A stretch of DNA of 64,000 nucleotides from Salinibaculum sp. SYNS191 (GCF_037338445.1 NZ_CP147838.1:3720001-3784000), one strand, 5' to 3'. Positions 1 through 9,215 are shown, numbered from the stretch's first letter. The notes: generated from the letters alone by a model not told the origin. Program-made: numbers and translations.

Positions 1-774
1 CACGACGTCGTCTTCGAGCTGACCGAGGCAGTCGGAGGCGGCTGCGAGGGCCGCGTCCCGCTGTGCTGCACGAATTGCGACGAGTACTGTCTCTTTCGCT
101 GCTTGACCGACACCCGTTCGGCGGTGCAGGCGAACGGCCTCGACTCCGTCACGCGCACGCAGGCTCTCGCGGATGGCTGCGATCCGGTCTGTCCGGACTC
201 GGGCACCTTGCTCGGACGTCGCCCGTTCACCCGTCGCGTCATTCGACTGGCGGGATCGGCTGACGCGAGCCGTGATCGTGGCGACTGCGTCGCCTTCCGC
301 GGCGGACTCCGAACGTTTCACATCCTCGACCAGAGACGGCAGCGTGACGAATCGGTCGCCGCCCTCGATGAGTTCGACCACTGACTCGATGTCGACTGTC
401 GTGTGATCGCGAGCCCTGGCGACGACGGGTGCTGCCGGTTCCGACCCGGCGAGCGCTAGCTTCGGAAGCGAACTCTCACTGAAGCCTTCGACCAGCGCAT
501 ACTCGTGATTCCGGGCGAGCGTCTCGAGCGCGTCGCCTAGCGTCAAATGAGACCCAGTGGCGAACCAGCCGACGTCGTCGGTGATGCCGATTGTTGTCGT
601 AGCACCCGCCGCCCGGTGTCGCGCGGTGTCCTTTCCCTCGGTATCGAGGTCCGGTTCGTGCGTGAGGCGCTTGATGGTGCCGACTGAGCCGCGACCTCTC
701 AACCAGTCGGCCAGTGCCGCAACCGTACTGGTCTTGCCGGAGTCCGACGGGCCCACGACAGCGAGTACGTGCAT
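1..774 (-). CDS. MobB-MoaE fusion, molybdenum cofactor biosynthesis (3' end outside window)
   Basis: Reading leftward from the ATG at 774 gives 258 uninterrupted codons that leave the window without a stop. Residues 8-15 (GPSDSGKT) are a Walker A motif. The DTARHRAAGA segment near residue 51 matches MobB, a GTP-binding helper that delivers guanine nucleotide to molybdopterin. The last visible stretch (VRLHRRTGVGQAAKETVLVA, then QRDAALAAAS) resembles the core of MoaE, the catalytic subunit of molybdopterin synthase. This indicates a MobB-MoaE fusion, an arrangement I recall from haloarchaea. It is divergent from mobA and close to a molybdoenzyme operon, so it probably supplies that enzyme's cofactor. 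The MobB part is secure. The MoaE part is cut off before its later active-site residues. Confidence 0.85.
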   Translation of the reverse strand, partial: MHVLAVVGPSDSGKTSTVAALADWLRGRGSVGTIKRLTHEPDLDTEGKDTARHRAAGATTTIGITDDVGWFATGSHLTLGDALETLARNHEYALVEGFSESSLPKLALAGSEPAAPVVARARDHTTVDIESVVELIEGGDRFVTLPSLVEDVKRSESAAEGDAVATITARVSRSRQSNDATGERATSEQGARVRTDRIAAIRESLRARDGVEAVRLHRRTGVGQAAKETVLVAIRAAQRDAALAAASDCLGQLEDDVV

Positions 775-956
775 GTCCTCTTCTCAACGGGTGACACGGT
801 AAGTCACTCGGTATTCCTGATGGCTCCGCTGACCGCCATCACTTCCCTACAATCGGCCCCGGCAAACCGAATGATACAGATACAACCAGCCCATCGAATC
901 GGGCTGAGGAGGGGGCTGTCCGGCATCCGCAGGTGATGGCCCTCTGTACGGATTCC

Positions 957-1613
957 ATGTCGGAGGTTCCCCCGTATCCATCCGTTCAGCCAGTCGTGCT
1001 CGCTGGCGGCGGCAGCACTCGCTTCGGCGACGGAAACAAGGCGTTGGCTCACGTCGGTGGGCAGTCACTTATCGAACGCGTCCTCGTCGCTGCAGTCGAG
1101 GTTACCGACACGGCTCCGATCATCGCCGTGAAAACCGACGACCAGCGGGAGGATATCGAAAGAGCACTCGCCAATCGGCTATCCGTCCCACCCGTGTTCG
1201 TGCGGGACGACCCTGCATTCAACGGCCCACTTGCGGGCGTCTTCGGTGCCTGTCCCCGCGTCGACCGGCAGTGGATGCTGTTGCTGGGGTGTGACATGCC
1301 GCTGCTGGACAAGGAAGTGATGGCGTGGCTCATAGAGCGGACTGAGACGTCGTCCGCGAACGCGATCATTCCCGAAACCAGCGGCGGCATCGAGCCGCTG
1401 CATGCGCTCTATCGACCTGCTGCAGTCGCCTCGGTACGAGACAACGTTGGCCCCGACGATGGGTTTCATGCATTGCTCGACCACGTAAGCAACGTCGAAG
1501 TCATCCCATATGTAGAGAGTCCGAGCGCGCTCGCTCGCTCGGCACGAAACATAAACACTGTCGCCGAACTCGAGGCACTACGGGATCTACTGGACGACGC
1601 CTCACGAAGGTGA
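957..1613 (+). CDS. mobA: MobA-type molybdenum cofactor guanylyltransferase
   Basis: This protein should transfer GMP from GTP to molybdopterin, giving the bis-MGD cofactor used by DMSO-reductase-family enzymes. The N terminus carries the nucleotidyltransferase signature LAGGGSTRFGDGNKAL, with the conserved Lys shortly after the glycine-rich loop, and a GCDMPLL segment provides the metal-binding Asp. At 218 residues it is the usual MobA length. I use the ATG at 957 because it places the glycine loop close to the N terminus; an in-frame ATG at 933 is also possible. The divergent MobB-MoaE gene and the nearby dms operon support the role. A related nucleotidyltransferase for another cofactor (CofC-like) is less likely given this context. 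Confidence 0.87.
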   Translation: MSEVPPYPSVQPVVLAGGGSTRFGDGNKALAHVGGQSLIERVLVAAVEVTDTAPIIAVKTDDQREDIERALANRLSVPPVFVRDDPAFNGPLAGVFGACPRVDRQWMLLLGCDMPLLDKEVMAWLIERTETSSANAIIPETSGGIEPLHALYRPAAVASVRDNVGPDDGFHALLDHVSNVEVIPYVESPSALARSARNINTVAELEALRDLLDDASRR

Positions 1614-1655
1614 GTCGATTGCGCCTCGCTTCGCCGGCCTCGACGGGCTCACGAG

Positions 1656-1985
1656 TTACTCGGTGAGGTCGTCGATCCAGGTGACCGCGGCCATCGACTT
1701 CGGGAACCCGATGGTCGGGATACCGAGCAGTGCCACGTGCCGTAGTGCGTCGGGGTCGACTCCCTCATCGAGCGCTCGACGCACGTGGGAGTGCACCGCA
1801 CCCTCCGACTGAGCGCCGATCGCGAGCGCGAGCTTGACCAGACGCTTCGTCTCGCCGTCGACCGGTCCAGCGTCCGAACAGGCCTCGCCCAAATCCGCGT
1901 AGGCGTCCCAGACGTCGGGATGCTCTGTGGCCAGTTCACTTGCTATCGACGGAAGTTCTTCGGGATTTTCAACGTTATCTGCCAT
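1656..1985 (-). CDS. Carboxymuconolactone decarboxylase/AhpD-family protein lacking redox cysteines
   Basis: The 109-residue protein has the all-helical layout of the CMD/AhpD fold: a segment around DGETKRLVKLALAIGAQ followed by EGAVHSHVRRALDEG. In peroxidase-type AhpD the latter position holds CxxC followed by His. Here the cysteines are replaced (GAVHSH) and only the histidines remain, so thiol peroxidase activity is unlikely. The single Cys near residue 34 is outside that motif. It is a separate minus-strand gene between mobA and the mrp end of the dms cluster. A role in quinone or lactone chemistry would be a guess; family membership is the supported claim. Confidence 0.78.
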   Translation of the reverse strand: MADNVENPEELPSIASELATEHPDVWDAYADLGEACSDAGPVDGETKRLVKLALAIGAQSEGAVHSHVRRALDEGVDPDALRHVALLGIPTIGFPKSMAAVTWIDDLTE

Positions 1986-2209
1986 ATTATTTAATCATTC
2001 AGGTAGGAGATAGTCCTTTTGGCGGTTTTGTTGCCACAATCATCCATGTCTCGATTGTCAGATCCGGTGAGGTGCGAGTTGGTCGCCGCCGTCGTGACGG
2101 AGCCACGGAACGCCTCCGGGCCGTCCGCTCGTAGCATGTGAAACACAGCGGATAACAGTCGGCCCAGAATGTGACAGGAATCCACGCAGCCGAGGACTCG
2201 TAGTACTGT

Positions 2210-3262
2210 TCAACTGTGGGTCGCTGACTCCCCTGACTGTGTCTGTCGGTGTATCAGGCTTATCTTGTTCATCACCGCTCCTGAGAGTCCGTGAAACGTC
2301 CGACCCGTCTCAGTCGTCCCGTCGAGCGTGACCGGACGGCCGTCGTCCCCTCGCGTCCGTATTTCGGGGTCTAGCGGAACCGTCCCGAGGAACGGTAACT
2401 CGTAGTTCTCGGCCAGGTTTCGACCGCCTTCGCTGCTGAAGATGTCGTGCTCGGACCCGCACCCGGGACAGACGAATCCACTCATGTTCTCGACGACGCC
2501 GAGGACGGTCGTGTCGTACTCGCTGAACATCTGCATCCCTCTGTCTGCGTCGTCCACTGCGACCGACTGCGGTGTCGTGACGACGATTGCACCGGTCACT
2601 GGAACCCGCTGGAGAAGTGTCAGCTGCGTATCGCCGGTTCCCGGCGGCAGGTCGACGACCAGGTAATCGAGCGCCCCCCACGAGACGTCTTCGATCAGTT
2701 GTGCGAGGACTTTGTCGACCATCGGCCCGCGCCAGATGACTGGACCGTCGCCGTCGGTGAGAAACGCCATGCTCATCAGGCGCATTCCGTACCGCTCGAC
2801 AGGAATGAGCTGGCCGTCGTCCGTCACGTCCGGCCGGTCGCGAGCGTTCAGCATCCGGGGCACGTTCGGTCCGTACACGTCCGCGTCGAGGATGCCGACG
2901 CTCGCACCGCGCTGTGCCATGCTGGCGGCGAGGTTCACTGCCACAGTACTCTTTCCGACCCCACCTTTCCCCGAGGCGACGGCGATGACGTTCTTCACGC
3001 CGCTCAGCGGCTGTTCGGCGTCCGGGCTGGTACCCTCTCGTTCGGTGAGACGGACACTGATGTCTGCTTCCTCGAATGCGCTCTGGATACGACCTTCGAG
3101 CTCCGTCTCCAGTGGCGCATACGGCGCACCGGGCGACAGCCGTATCGCCACCACGTCGTCGTCGATGGACACGTCCTCGACCAGGCCGAGCGAGACGACG
3201 TCCGTTCCCGATTCTGGATCCGTCACCGTGCGAAGGGTGTCGAGCGCGTCCGATTCGTTCAT
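2210..3262 (-). CDS. apbC: Mrp/ApbC (NBP35-type) Fe-S cluster carrier ATPase
   Basis: A cytoplasmic P-loop ATPase that carries and delivers Fe-S clusters. Residues 1-75 are a MIP18/DUF59 domain. Residues 92-106 hold the deviant Walker A ASGKGGVGKST. DADVYGPNVPRM and the DLPPGTGD segment are hallmark Mrp motifs, and CPGC at 265-268 is the bridging-cluster site. The 350-residue length is normal. I chose the ATG at 3262 because it overlaps the upstream stop as ATGA and has a purine-rich site before it; an in-frame GTG at 3271 is possible. It is the last gene of the run that starts with dmsA, which suggests it supplies clusters to DmsA and DmsB. Confidence 0.93.
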   Translation of the reverse strand: MNESDALDTLRTVTDPESGTDVVSLGLVEDVSIDDDVVAIRLSPGAPYAPLETELEGRIQSAFEEADISVRLTEREGTSPDAEQPLSGVKNVIAVASGKGGVGKSTVAVNLAASMAQRGASVGILDADVYGPNVPRMLNARDRPDVTDDGQLIPVERYGMRLMSMAFLTDGDGPVIWRGPMVDKVLAQLIEDVSWGALDYLVVDLPPGTGDTQLTLLQRVPVTGAIVVTTPQSVAVDDADRGMQMFSEYDTTVLGVVENMSGFVCPGCGSEHDIFSSEGGRNLAENYELPFLGTVPLDPEIRTRGDDGRPVTLDGTTETGRTFHGLSGAVMNKISLIHRQTQSGESATHS

Positions 3263-3627
3263 CCGCTCCACCGGAGGCCCCTGACAGTCGTCGACGCGCC
3301 GCTGGACGGTTGCGAGTCGAGTGATATGGCTGTCGGTTCCCAGAGGTCCGTTCTGAGTCTCTCTGTCATCGCTTCGAGCCGGTCGAGGCTCCGCTTGTGC
3401 GGGCCGGATTCGACGAACTCCGCCCAGTCGGCGAGCGCTTCGAACTCGAATCGGAGACGAACGTCCTGGCTCTCTCCGATCACGTTCGCTTCGCTACTGA
3501 ACCCGTCTAGCTTCTCGCTCGTGATCCACTGTTCTATCGCGGTCGGAAGCCACGCCTCGTACTCCTCACTGTGTTCCTCGAGGACGTCGTACGCGACTTC
3601 GTACACGTACCGTTCGTAGGGTTTCAT
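3259..3627 (-). CDS. Small dimeric alpha/beta-barrel-like protein of unknown function
   Basis: The start is the ATG at 3627, preceded by an AGGTGG ribosome-binding site; an upstream GTG at 3636 is less likely. The 122-residue product starts KPYERYVYEVAYDVLEEHSE and has the beta-alpha rhythm of ferredoxin-like dimeric barrel proteins (ABM/Dabb type), with an acidic, aromatic-rich first strand and helix and a central RLRFEFEALADWAEF segment. It has no cysteines and no obvious cofactor motif. The gene ends in a 4-nt overlap with mrp and follows the TorD-type chaperone by 56 nt, so it is likely co-transcribed with the reductase operon. The fold is inferred from pattern only and the function is not known. 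Confidence 0.7.
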   Translation of the reverse strand: MKPYERYVYEVAYDVLEEHSEEYEAWLPTAIEQWITSEKLDGFSSEANVIGESQDVRLRFEFEALADWAEFVESGPHKRSLDRLEAMTERLRTDLWEPTAISLDSQPSSGASTTVRGLRWSG

Positions 3628-3683
3628 GATTGCCACCTTTCCGAGGTATTGCTGACGGCCACGACCAGCAATCCGGATGCGGT

Positions 3684-4271
3684 CTATCGCAGTAGCACCC
3701 CGAGGGTCGTCCTCGCGAGCGCGGCGTAGAACTCCTCGCGCGTCTCCGTTTCTACCTGCGTCAGGAACTCGTCGACCCAGGCGCGGAGATGTTCGTCGAG
3801 GAACTGGTCGAGTCGTTCGGGGTCCTCCTCTTCGGCGAGGTAGGCAGCGAACTCCAGTTCGGTTGCGATGTGGTCGGGCAGGTCGGAGTGGTCTGGCGCG
3901 GGGCGGACGCCGAACTCACGGTACCACCGTCCAACAGCAACTGTCGCCGGCCCGTTGACCGGTCCGAACGCCTCCCCGTCCTCTCCGTCGCGGTAGACGC
4001 TCTCGTAGGGCGGACAGGGCGGTCCGGCCGGTCCGATAAACAACCGGGTGTATTCGGTCCGGAGGTCGTGGACGTCCACGCTGTCGAGGGTGCCGACGAC
4101 CGGCTCGAGTTCCCCCTCCCTGGCGACGTCGACCAGCCGTTCGGACGGCTCCCGCCAACAGGCGGCGAGAACCGCGTAGGTCGCCGCTCGGTCGGACTGG
4201 TCTGCATCGTGGTCGACGTCGCACTCCCCCCGGGGGCTAGGTCCGGTCGGCGTGTCAGTGCGTTCGCTCAT
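3684..4271 (-). CDS. dmsD: TorD/DmsD-family redox enzyme maturation chaperone
   Basis: This cytoplasmic chaperone should bind the catalytic subunit and its twin-arginine signal while the molybdenum cofactor is inserted, before Tat export. The 195-residue, mostly helical protein has the family signature around residues 75-95, LFIGPAGPPCPPYESVY, followed by an acidic ESVYRDGED stretch. The start at 4271 overlaps the dmsC stop as ATGA, so the two are translationally coupled. It matches the position of dmsD in the known Halobacterium dmsREABCD cluster. Nothing in the sequence distinguishes DMSO- from TMAO- or other reductase-specific chaperones. Confidence 0.9.
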   Translation of the reverse strand: MSERTDTPTGPSPRGECDVDHDADQSDRAATYAVLAACWREPSERLVDVAREGELEPVVGTLDSVDVHDLRTEYTRLFIGPAGPPCPPYESVYRDGEDGEAFGPVNGPATVAVGRWYREFGVRPAPDHSDLPDHIATELEFAAYLAEEEDPERLDQFLDEHLRAWVDEFLTQVETETREEFYAALARTTLGVLLR

Positions 4272-5575
4272 TCGTTCTCCGTTTCGCCGCCGTCGGTCAC
4301 GTACGATTGCTGGCCCCCGGACCCCTGAACTGGCACGTACTTCAGGCCGAGCGTGACGACGAGGGCGCCGAAGGCGATGATGCCGAGCGTGATCAGGATC
4401 TCGACCACCGTCGGCGTGTACGCCCCGGCGGTCGCCCAGATGTCGGTCGTGATACCAGAGTACGTCCCACCGAGGGAGATACCGGGTGCGGCATCGATGT
4501 TGGCGACGTCGTAGCCCGTGAACACGAGCCTGATACCCTCGAACATCGTGCCGAATACCGCCAGCGCGCCGGCGGTGAAGATGACCGACACGCGCTTTCG
4601 GAGCGAGGGAATGGCCAGCATGCCGAGCGGGAGCGCCCCGCCGACGACCGTCCACAGCCAGAAGTACGCCGACTCGCCGATGAGGAAGCTCTCAGTGATG
4701 GCCCAGAACCCGAAGTGGTCGGCCCACGCGTGTGGCAGTCGTTCGGCCGCGAGCAGGTAGACCACGTGGAAGGCGAGGAAGATGCCGAGCACCTTGCCGA
4801 GACTCGCCAGCTCCTCGCGGTCCACGCGGAACCGGGTGAACCGGTCTGCGAGGACCGACACGACGAGTAACAGGCCGAGGCCGGAGACGAGCGCCTTCGC
4901 GATGAAGACGGGTGCGACGAGTGGGCTGAACCAGTCACCGCGACCGATCTGCGTCGCGAAGATCCACCCCGTCACCGAGTGGAGCGCGACGGCGGTCGGC
5001 AACGCGAGTGCAGCCGTCCAGAACATGAGCCTGCGGTCACGCTCGCGGCCCGCATCGGTGTCTTCGACGCCGAGGGCCAGTGCTGACCCGCGTGCTGCCA
5101 GGTCGCGACGGGTCAGGAGCCACAGGTACCAGAGGTTCAACAGGCCATACAGCATGACGATGCCGAAGTCCCACACCATCGGGGAGCGGAAGTCCGGCGA
5201 GGTGAAAAACTGGTAGAGTCGCTCTGGCCGGCCGATGTCCGGCAGTATGAGCAGCCCGGCAACAGTGATACACGCGAGGCTCACGAGCACACCGAGTCGG
5301 GCGAACCCCTCGTAGCGGTGCGAGTGGAAGAACTTCGGCGCGCTGGAAATGATGAGCCCGCCCGCCGACAGCCCGACGAACAGGACGAACATCATGATGT
5401 ACAGCCCCCACGAGAAGACGTTCCGCATCCCCGTGGTGACCAGTCCGGTCGTGAGCTGGTAGCCCCAGGCGGCCAGTCCGGCGACGATGAGCGCCCCGAG
5501 CAGGCCGAGCCAGAGTTTCCCCTTTCCGCCGTACGAGGGGACTGCAATCCCCGACGGTTCGCTTCTGGTCGTCAT
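4268..5575 (-). CDS. dmsC: NrfD/PsrC-type membrane anchor subunit of molybdenum reductase
   Basis: This integral membrane subunit should oxidise menaquinol and pass electrons to the DmsB iron-sulfur subunit. The 435-residue protein has about ten hydrophobic helices, starting with LWLGLLGALIVAGLAAWGYQ and ending near the C terminus with EILITLGIIAFGALVVTLGL. That is the NrfD/PsrC architecture rather than the E. coli DmsC fold. The start ATG at 5575 overlaps the dmsB stop as TAATG, and the gene is followed by the chaperone in ATGA overlap. The order A-B-C-D agrees with haloarchaeal dms operons. Polysulfide or tetrathionate reductases use the same anchor type, so the substrate is inferred from the cluster as a whole. 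Confidence 0.9.
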   Translation of the reverse strand: MTTRSEPSGIAVPSYGGKGKLWLGLLGALIVAGLAAWGYQLTTGLVTTGMRNVFSWGLYIMMFVLFVGLSAGGLIISSAPKFFHSHRYEGFARLGVLVSLACITVAGLLILPDIGRPERLYQFFTSPDFRSPMVWDFGIVMLYGLLNLWYLWLLTRRDLAARGSALALGVEDTDAGRERDRRLMFWTAALALPTAVALHSVTGWIFATQIGRGDWFSPLVAPVFIAKALVSGLGLLLVVSVLADRFTRFRVDREELASLGKVLGIFLAFHVVYLLAAERLPHAWADHFGFWAITESFLIGESAYFWLWTVVGGALPLGMLAIPSLRKRVSVIFTAGALAVFGTMFEGIRLVFTGYDVANIDAAPGISLGGTYSGITTDIWATAGAYTPTVVEILITLGIIAFGALVVTLGLKYVPVQGSGGQQSYVTDGGETENE

Positions 5576-6405
5576 TAGTCTGCACCTCCAGACTTCACGG
5601 ACGGCACGTGTGGTACTGCATCGTCGTCGATCGAGTGATGCCCTCCGCTCGCTCCGTCACCACCACTACCGTCGGGGTCGGACGGGACGTCGTCAGCGCC
5701 GTCGGAAAACGGCGTGACGTCGTCGAGTTCGCTCTCCAGTTTGTCGCTGGTCTGGGGGCGACCCGGGCTCATCTCTCCGCGGATGTAGTGCGTCTTGGGG
5801 TTCGTCCCGCGGTCTTCGAGCAGCTGGTTCGTCTCGTACTTGTCGATGTACTTCGAGACGGTGCTCGTCTCCTCGTCGAGGTCGCCGAAGATGCGCGCGT
5901 CGGCCGGGCAGTTCACCACGCAGGCCGGGTCGAGCCCCTCGTCGACGCGGTGGCTACAGAACGTACACTTCTCGACGACGCCCTGTGGACGGGCGGAAAC
6001 GTCTCCCGTCCCCTCCTCGGGCATGTGCTCGGGCTCGTCCCAGTTGAACACCCGGGCGTTGTACGGGCAGGCGGCCATGCAGTACCGGCACCCGATACAC
6101 TTGTCGTAGTCGATTTCGACGATTCCGTCGTCTCTGGTGTAGGTCGCGTTAACCGGACAGACCTTCACACAGGGCGCGTTCTCACAGTGTTGACACGCCG
6201 TCGGCTGGTACTTCATGTCGAGCGACCCCTCCTGGCCGTCTTCGGGATAGCCGCCCGCCGGGGTGTCTATTTTGTCCCCGCCTTCGGTGAGGACGCGGTT
6301 CCAGTACTGTCCCATGGGGACGTTGTTCTCCTGCTTGCAGGAGACGGCACAGGCCTGACAGCCGATACACCGCTCCTGGTCGATTACTAAGCCGTAGTTC
6401 GTCAT
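5575..6405 (-). CDS. dmsB: Four-cluster ferredoxin subunit (DmsB/PsrB-like)
   Basis: Electron-transfer subunit linking the membrane anchor to the molybdenum subunit. The 276-residue protein contains four cysteine groups for 4Fe-4S clusters: CIGCQACAVSCK near the N terminus, CQHCENAPCVKVCP, CIGCRYCMAACP, and a split group CTFC ... CVVNCP. After about residue 215 the cluster region gives way to an acidic, glycine- and histidine-rich tail that ends around VPHVPSVKSGGAD, longer than in bacterial DmsB. It has no signal peptide, consistent with export bound to the Tat-targeted DmsA. It starts 2 nt after the dmsA stop. Confidence 0.93.
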   Translation of the reverse strand: MTNYGLVIDQERCIGCQACAVSCKQENNVPMGQYWNRVLTEGGDKIDTPAGGYPEDGQEGSLDMKYQPTACQHCENAPCVKVCPVNATYTRDDGIVEIDYDKCIGCRYCMAACPYNARVFNWDEPEHMPEEGTGDVSARPQGVVEKCTFCSHRVDEGLDPACVVNCPADARIFGDLDEETSTVSKYIDKYETNQLLEDRGTNPKTHYIRGEMSPGRPQTSDKLESELDDVTPFSDGADDVPSDPDGSGGDGASGGHHSIDDDAVPHVPSVKSGGAD

Positions 6406-6407
6406 GT

Positions 6408-8897
6408 TCAGTCACCTCCAGCGTGGGAAGCCGTGGCGTCGGACCCCGCCGGATTCCCCTCCGCGTACTTGCTGACGTCGACGTCGTCCGCGGGTTCGAC
6501 TTCGATACGGACGTCGTAGAACGCCATCGTCTGTCCGATATCACTGACCTCGTTGTGGGTGAGGTCGTTGTGGTGGCCCTTGACGTAGTCGCGGGACCAC
6601 CACCCCTGGTCGGTGTTGACCAGGCCGGGCTGGAACGCTTCGTTGTACTTCGCTTTCACGACCATCTCGCCGCGGTCGTTGTACACCCGGACGTAGTCGC
6701 CGTCCTCGATACCGCGTGCCTTCGCGTCGGCCGGATGGATGTCCAACTGGGGTTCGGGGTTGATCTCCCGGACCCAGTTTAGCATCTCGTACTGCGAGTG
6801 GATGCGGAAGCGACTGTGCTTCTGCATGAACAGCAGCGGGTACTCCTCCGCCTTCTCGTGGTCGTCGGCCGTCCGGTCTTCGAGCGGCCGCGGGACGTCG
6901 AACGTGACTCCCTCCTCGCTCGGGGCGTCGTCGTCGTACATCTTGATGCGTCCCGTTTCCGTGGGGAACTCGTCGGTGTACTTGACGATCGGCACGGTCT
7001 CTTTTTTCTGCGTCCCCTGCTCGAACAGCGTGTCGAAGTCGATGGCGTCGTCTCGGCTGGTGAGTTCCCGGAGCATGTCGCGTTTCGTCTCCGGGAACCG
7101 GTCGCCGAACCCCAGCCGCTCTGCGAGACCACGGATCGCGTAGTAGTCGTCTTTCGTCTCCCACAGGGGTTCCTGCACCTTGTGCCGGTACCCGAGATGC
7201 GGATGTGACCCCCAACCGGAGCTGATGTCTTCCTGCTCGAACCAGTGGGGAACCGGGAAGATGATGTCGGCGTGCTGGACCGTATCCGTGTGGTGCATGT
7301 CCGCGACCACGTACATCTCGAGACTCCTGATGGCCTCTTTGAACCGCTGGCGGTCCGGGAACTGGTTGCCCATCATGTTCGACTCGATGGAGTAGACGGC
7401 TCTGATCTCGTGCGGGTCGCCGTCGATCATCGCGTCGGGGTACTCCGGGAAGAACATCGAGGGTCCCGGGTCGGCGTCTTCCGGCGCGGCCCAGTCACCG
7501 GCGGCGAGCGTCGCACCGCCGGAGTGGTGGGCGTGGATGTTTCCGTGCCGACCGTAGTCCCCGGTCAGTCCCATCAGCATCGCGTACGCCTGCCCGAAGA
7601 TGTGACCGTGTTTGTAGCGCCCGAGTGCGTAACTCGAGGCGATGCCGCCGGGGCCGCGGGTCGCAAGCCACCGGATCGCAGTGCGGATGTTCTCGGCGTT
7701 GACGCCGGTCTTCTCGGCGACCGCTTCGGGTGCGTAGTCCGATACGTGGTCGCGAAGCCTCGTCAGTGCCGTCTCGCAGTCGATACCGTCGACGGTGTAC
7801 TCTCCGAAGAGCGCGTACGGGCCGCCGGTCTCGGGTTCGAGTGCGACCGGGCTGTCGGTTCCCTGTTCGACTGCGACGACCTGATCCTCGTCGCCGTCCT
7901 CGAAGACCTCGCTCGCCTTCAGTAACTCCCCGGTGTCCTTGCGGACCAGCGCAGGTCCGGTCGTCCGTTTCCGGAGGAAGTCCTCGTCGTACGTCTCCTC
8001 CTCGAAGACGGTGTGCATCATCGCGAGCGCGAGGTGGACGTCTTTGCCGGGTTTGACAGGGAGCCACAGGTCTGCCTTCGACGCCGTCGTCGTGTACACC
8101 GGGTCGACGACGACGAGTTTCGCCCCGTTCTCGATCGCGTCGAGTATCTTCGAGGCGTCCATCTGGAACTGACTCGAGAAGATGTCCGAGCCCCAGACGA
8201 TGATGGTGTTCGCGTTCTCCCAGTCTTCGGCCTCGTTCGTCGGCGGGAGGAAAAAGCCGGTGCCGGTGACGCGGTTGAACCCGCGGCCGACGTTGGCGTC
8301 GATTCCCCACGCAGACTGGGTCGCACCGAACAGCGAGGCCAGTCGCTTGAAGGACTTCCCGGTCTGTCCGTAGTTTCCCGACCCCTCGTGGAAGAGCACG
8401 CTCTCCGCGCCCTGCTCCGACTTCAGTGCCTGCATCTTGTCCGCGACCAGGTCCAGTGCCTCGTCCCAGGAGACACGCTCGAACTCGGCGTCGGGGCCCC
8501 GGCCCTCGGGATTGGGTTCATCCGGGGACCAGCCTGCGCGCTTCATCGGGTATTTCAGCCGCGTCGGGTCGTACACGCGCTGGGTGTGTGAGAGCCCGAG
8601 CACGCAGGCCCGTTTGTACTGTTCGTCTTCCGGCGGATGGGGCTCTATCTTCCGAATCTGACCGTCTCGAACGTGGACGTCTATCGGGCACTTCCCGCGG
8701 CAGTTCGGTGAGCAGACGGTCTGGGTGACCTCGTTCTGCCCGACGAAACTCGTGAAACCGGTGTCACGCTGTGACACCTGGTCGTCGCCGCTTTCGACGA
8801 GTGTCTGGAAGTACCCGCCACCGCCGAGACCGAGTGCGGCGACAGCACCGCTGGCTTTCAATACGTCGCGTCGATTGACTCCGTCCGAATCACTCAT
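6408..8897 (-). CDS. dmsA: Tat-exported DMSO-reductase-family molybdopterin catalytic subunit
   Basis: Catalytic subunit of a respiratory molybdoenzyme, likely a DMSO/TMAO reductase, acting outside the membrane. Residues 8-29 are a twin-arginine signal (NRRDVLKASG followed by a Gly/Ala-rich hydrophobic run). A 4Fe-4S site follows at C62, C66, C70 and C98, then the molybdopterin-binding domains, with a C-terminal dinucleotide-binding domain around HSRFRIHSQYEMLNWV and VNTDQGWWSRDY. The 829-residue length fits the family. There is no Cys or selenocysteine at the expected metal-ligand region (GIDANVGRGFNRVTG), so it is not of the formate-dehydrogenase or polysulfide-reductase metal-ligand type. 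Context (dmsR, B, C, D) supports DMSO/TMAO; selenate or chlorate-type substrates cannot be excluded. Confidence 0.9.
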   Translation of the reverse strand: MSDSDGVNRRDVLKASGAVAALGLGGGGYFQTLVESGDDQVSQRDTGFTSFVGQNEVTQTVCSPNCRGKCPIDVHVRDGQIRKIEPHPPEDEQYKRACVLGLSHTQRVYDPTRLKYPMKRAGWSPDEPNPEGRGPDAEFERVSWDEALDLVADKMQALKSEQGAESVLFHEGSGNYGQTGKSFKRLASLFGATQSAWGIDANVGRGFNRVTGTGFFLPPTNEAEDWENANTIIVWGSDIFSSQFQMDASKILDAIENGAKLVVVDPVYTTTASKADLWLPVKPGKDVHLALAMMHTVFEEETYDEDFLRKRTTGPALVRKDTGELLKASEVFEDGDEDQVVAVEQGTDSPVALEPETGGPYALFGEYTVDGIDCETALTRLRDHVSDYAPEAVAEKTGVNAENIRTAIRWLATRGPGGIASSYALGRYKHGHIFGQAYAMLMGLTGDYGRHGNIHAHHSGGATLAAGDWAAPEDADPGPSMFFPEYPDAMIDGDPHEIRAVYSIESNMMGNQFPDRQRFKEAIRSLEMYVVADMHHTDTVQHADIIFPVPHWFEQEDISSGWGSHPHLGYRHKVQEPLWETKDDYYAIRGLAERLGFGDRFPETKRDMLRELTSRDDAIDFDTLFEQGTQKKETVPIVKYTDEFPTETGRIKMYDDDAPSEEGVTFDVPRPLEDRTADDHEKAEEYPLLFMQKHSRFRIHSQYEMLNWVREINPEPQLDIHPADAKARGIEDGDYVRVYNDRGEMVVKAKYNEAFQPGLVNTDQGWWSRDYVKGHHNDLTHNEVSDIGQTMAFYDVRIEVEPADDVDVSKYAEGNPAGSDATASHAGGD

Positions 8898-9132
8898 CCT
8901 CGAATCCCTCCGGTTTGGTCGGCCGCTCGTCCTCGCCGAACTCGGCCAGCACCTCCTCGTGGTACTTTTCGTGGAACTCGGCGTCAGTCATCTCCCCGTT
9001 CGAAACACGAATCGCGTCCCGAGCCATTCGCATTCCCAGATCAGCGTCGTAGTCGACGCCATCCAGAATCCTCGCCGTCTCGGCTTCCCATTCGGGAAGT
9101 GGCGTCAATTTCGGCTGCTGTGGGTCGTCCAT
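8890..9132 (-). CDS. Small conserved protein preceding dmsA (dmsE position)
   Basis: An acidic 80-residue protein whose stop lies 8 nt inside dmsA, so the two are translationally coupled. The central LGMRMARDAIRVSNGEMTDAE and the following FHEKYHEEVLAEFG look like two conserved helices. I recall similar small proteins in haloarchaea placed before molybdopterin oxidoreductases and annotated as a ferredoxin N-terminal-type domain, although this one contains no cysteine. It occupies the place of dmsE in the Halobacterium cluster. A role as an assembly or regulatory partner of the reductase is inferred only from position. Confidence 0.75.
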   Translation of the reverse strand: MDDPQQPKLTPLPEWEAETARILDGVDYDADLGMRMARDAIRVSNGEMTDAEFHEKYHEEVLAEFGEDERPTKPEGFEDE

Positions 9133-9159
9133 GGCTACAGTTCAAACGACGGCCCGGAA

Positions 9160-9215
9160 TGCGGTAGGGGGATCGCTGAACAGTGAAGTCTTTTATAAGT
9201 GGTACCGGAGAAACG
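9160..9215 (-). promoter_or_regulatory. Promoter of the dms structural operon
   Basis: On the minus strand a clear archaeal TATA box, CTTATAAAAG, lies at 9190-9199, about 60 nt before the ATG at 9132. That predicts a transcript start near 9168 and a leader of roughly 35 nt. The gene just upstream (dmsR) ends at 9307, so the operon has its own promoter, separate from the regulator gene. Confidence 0.6.
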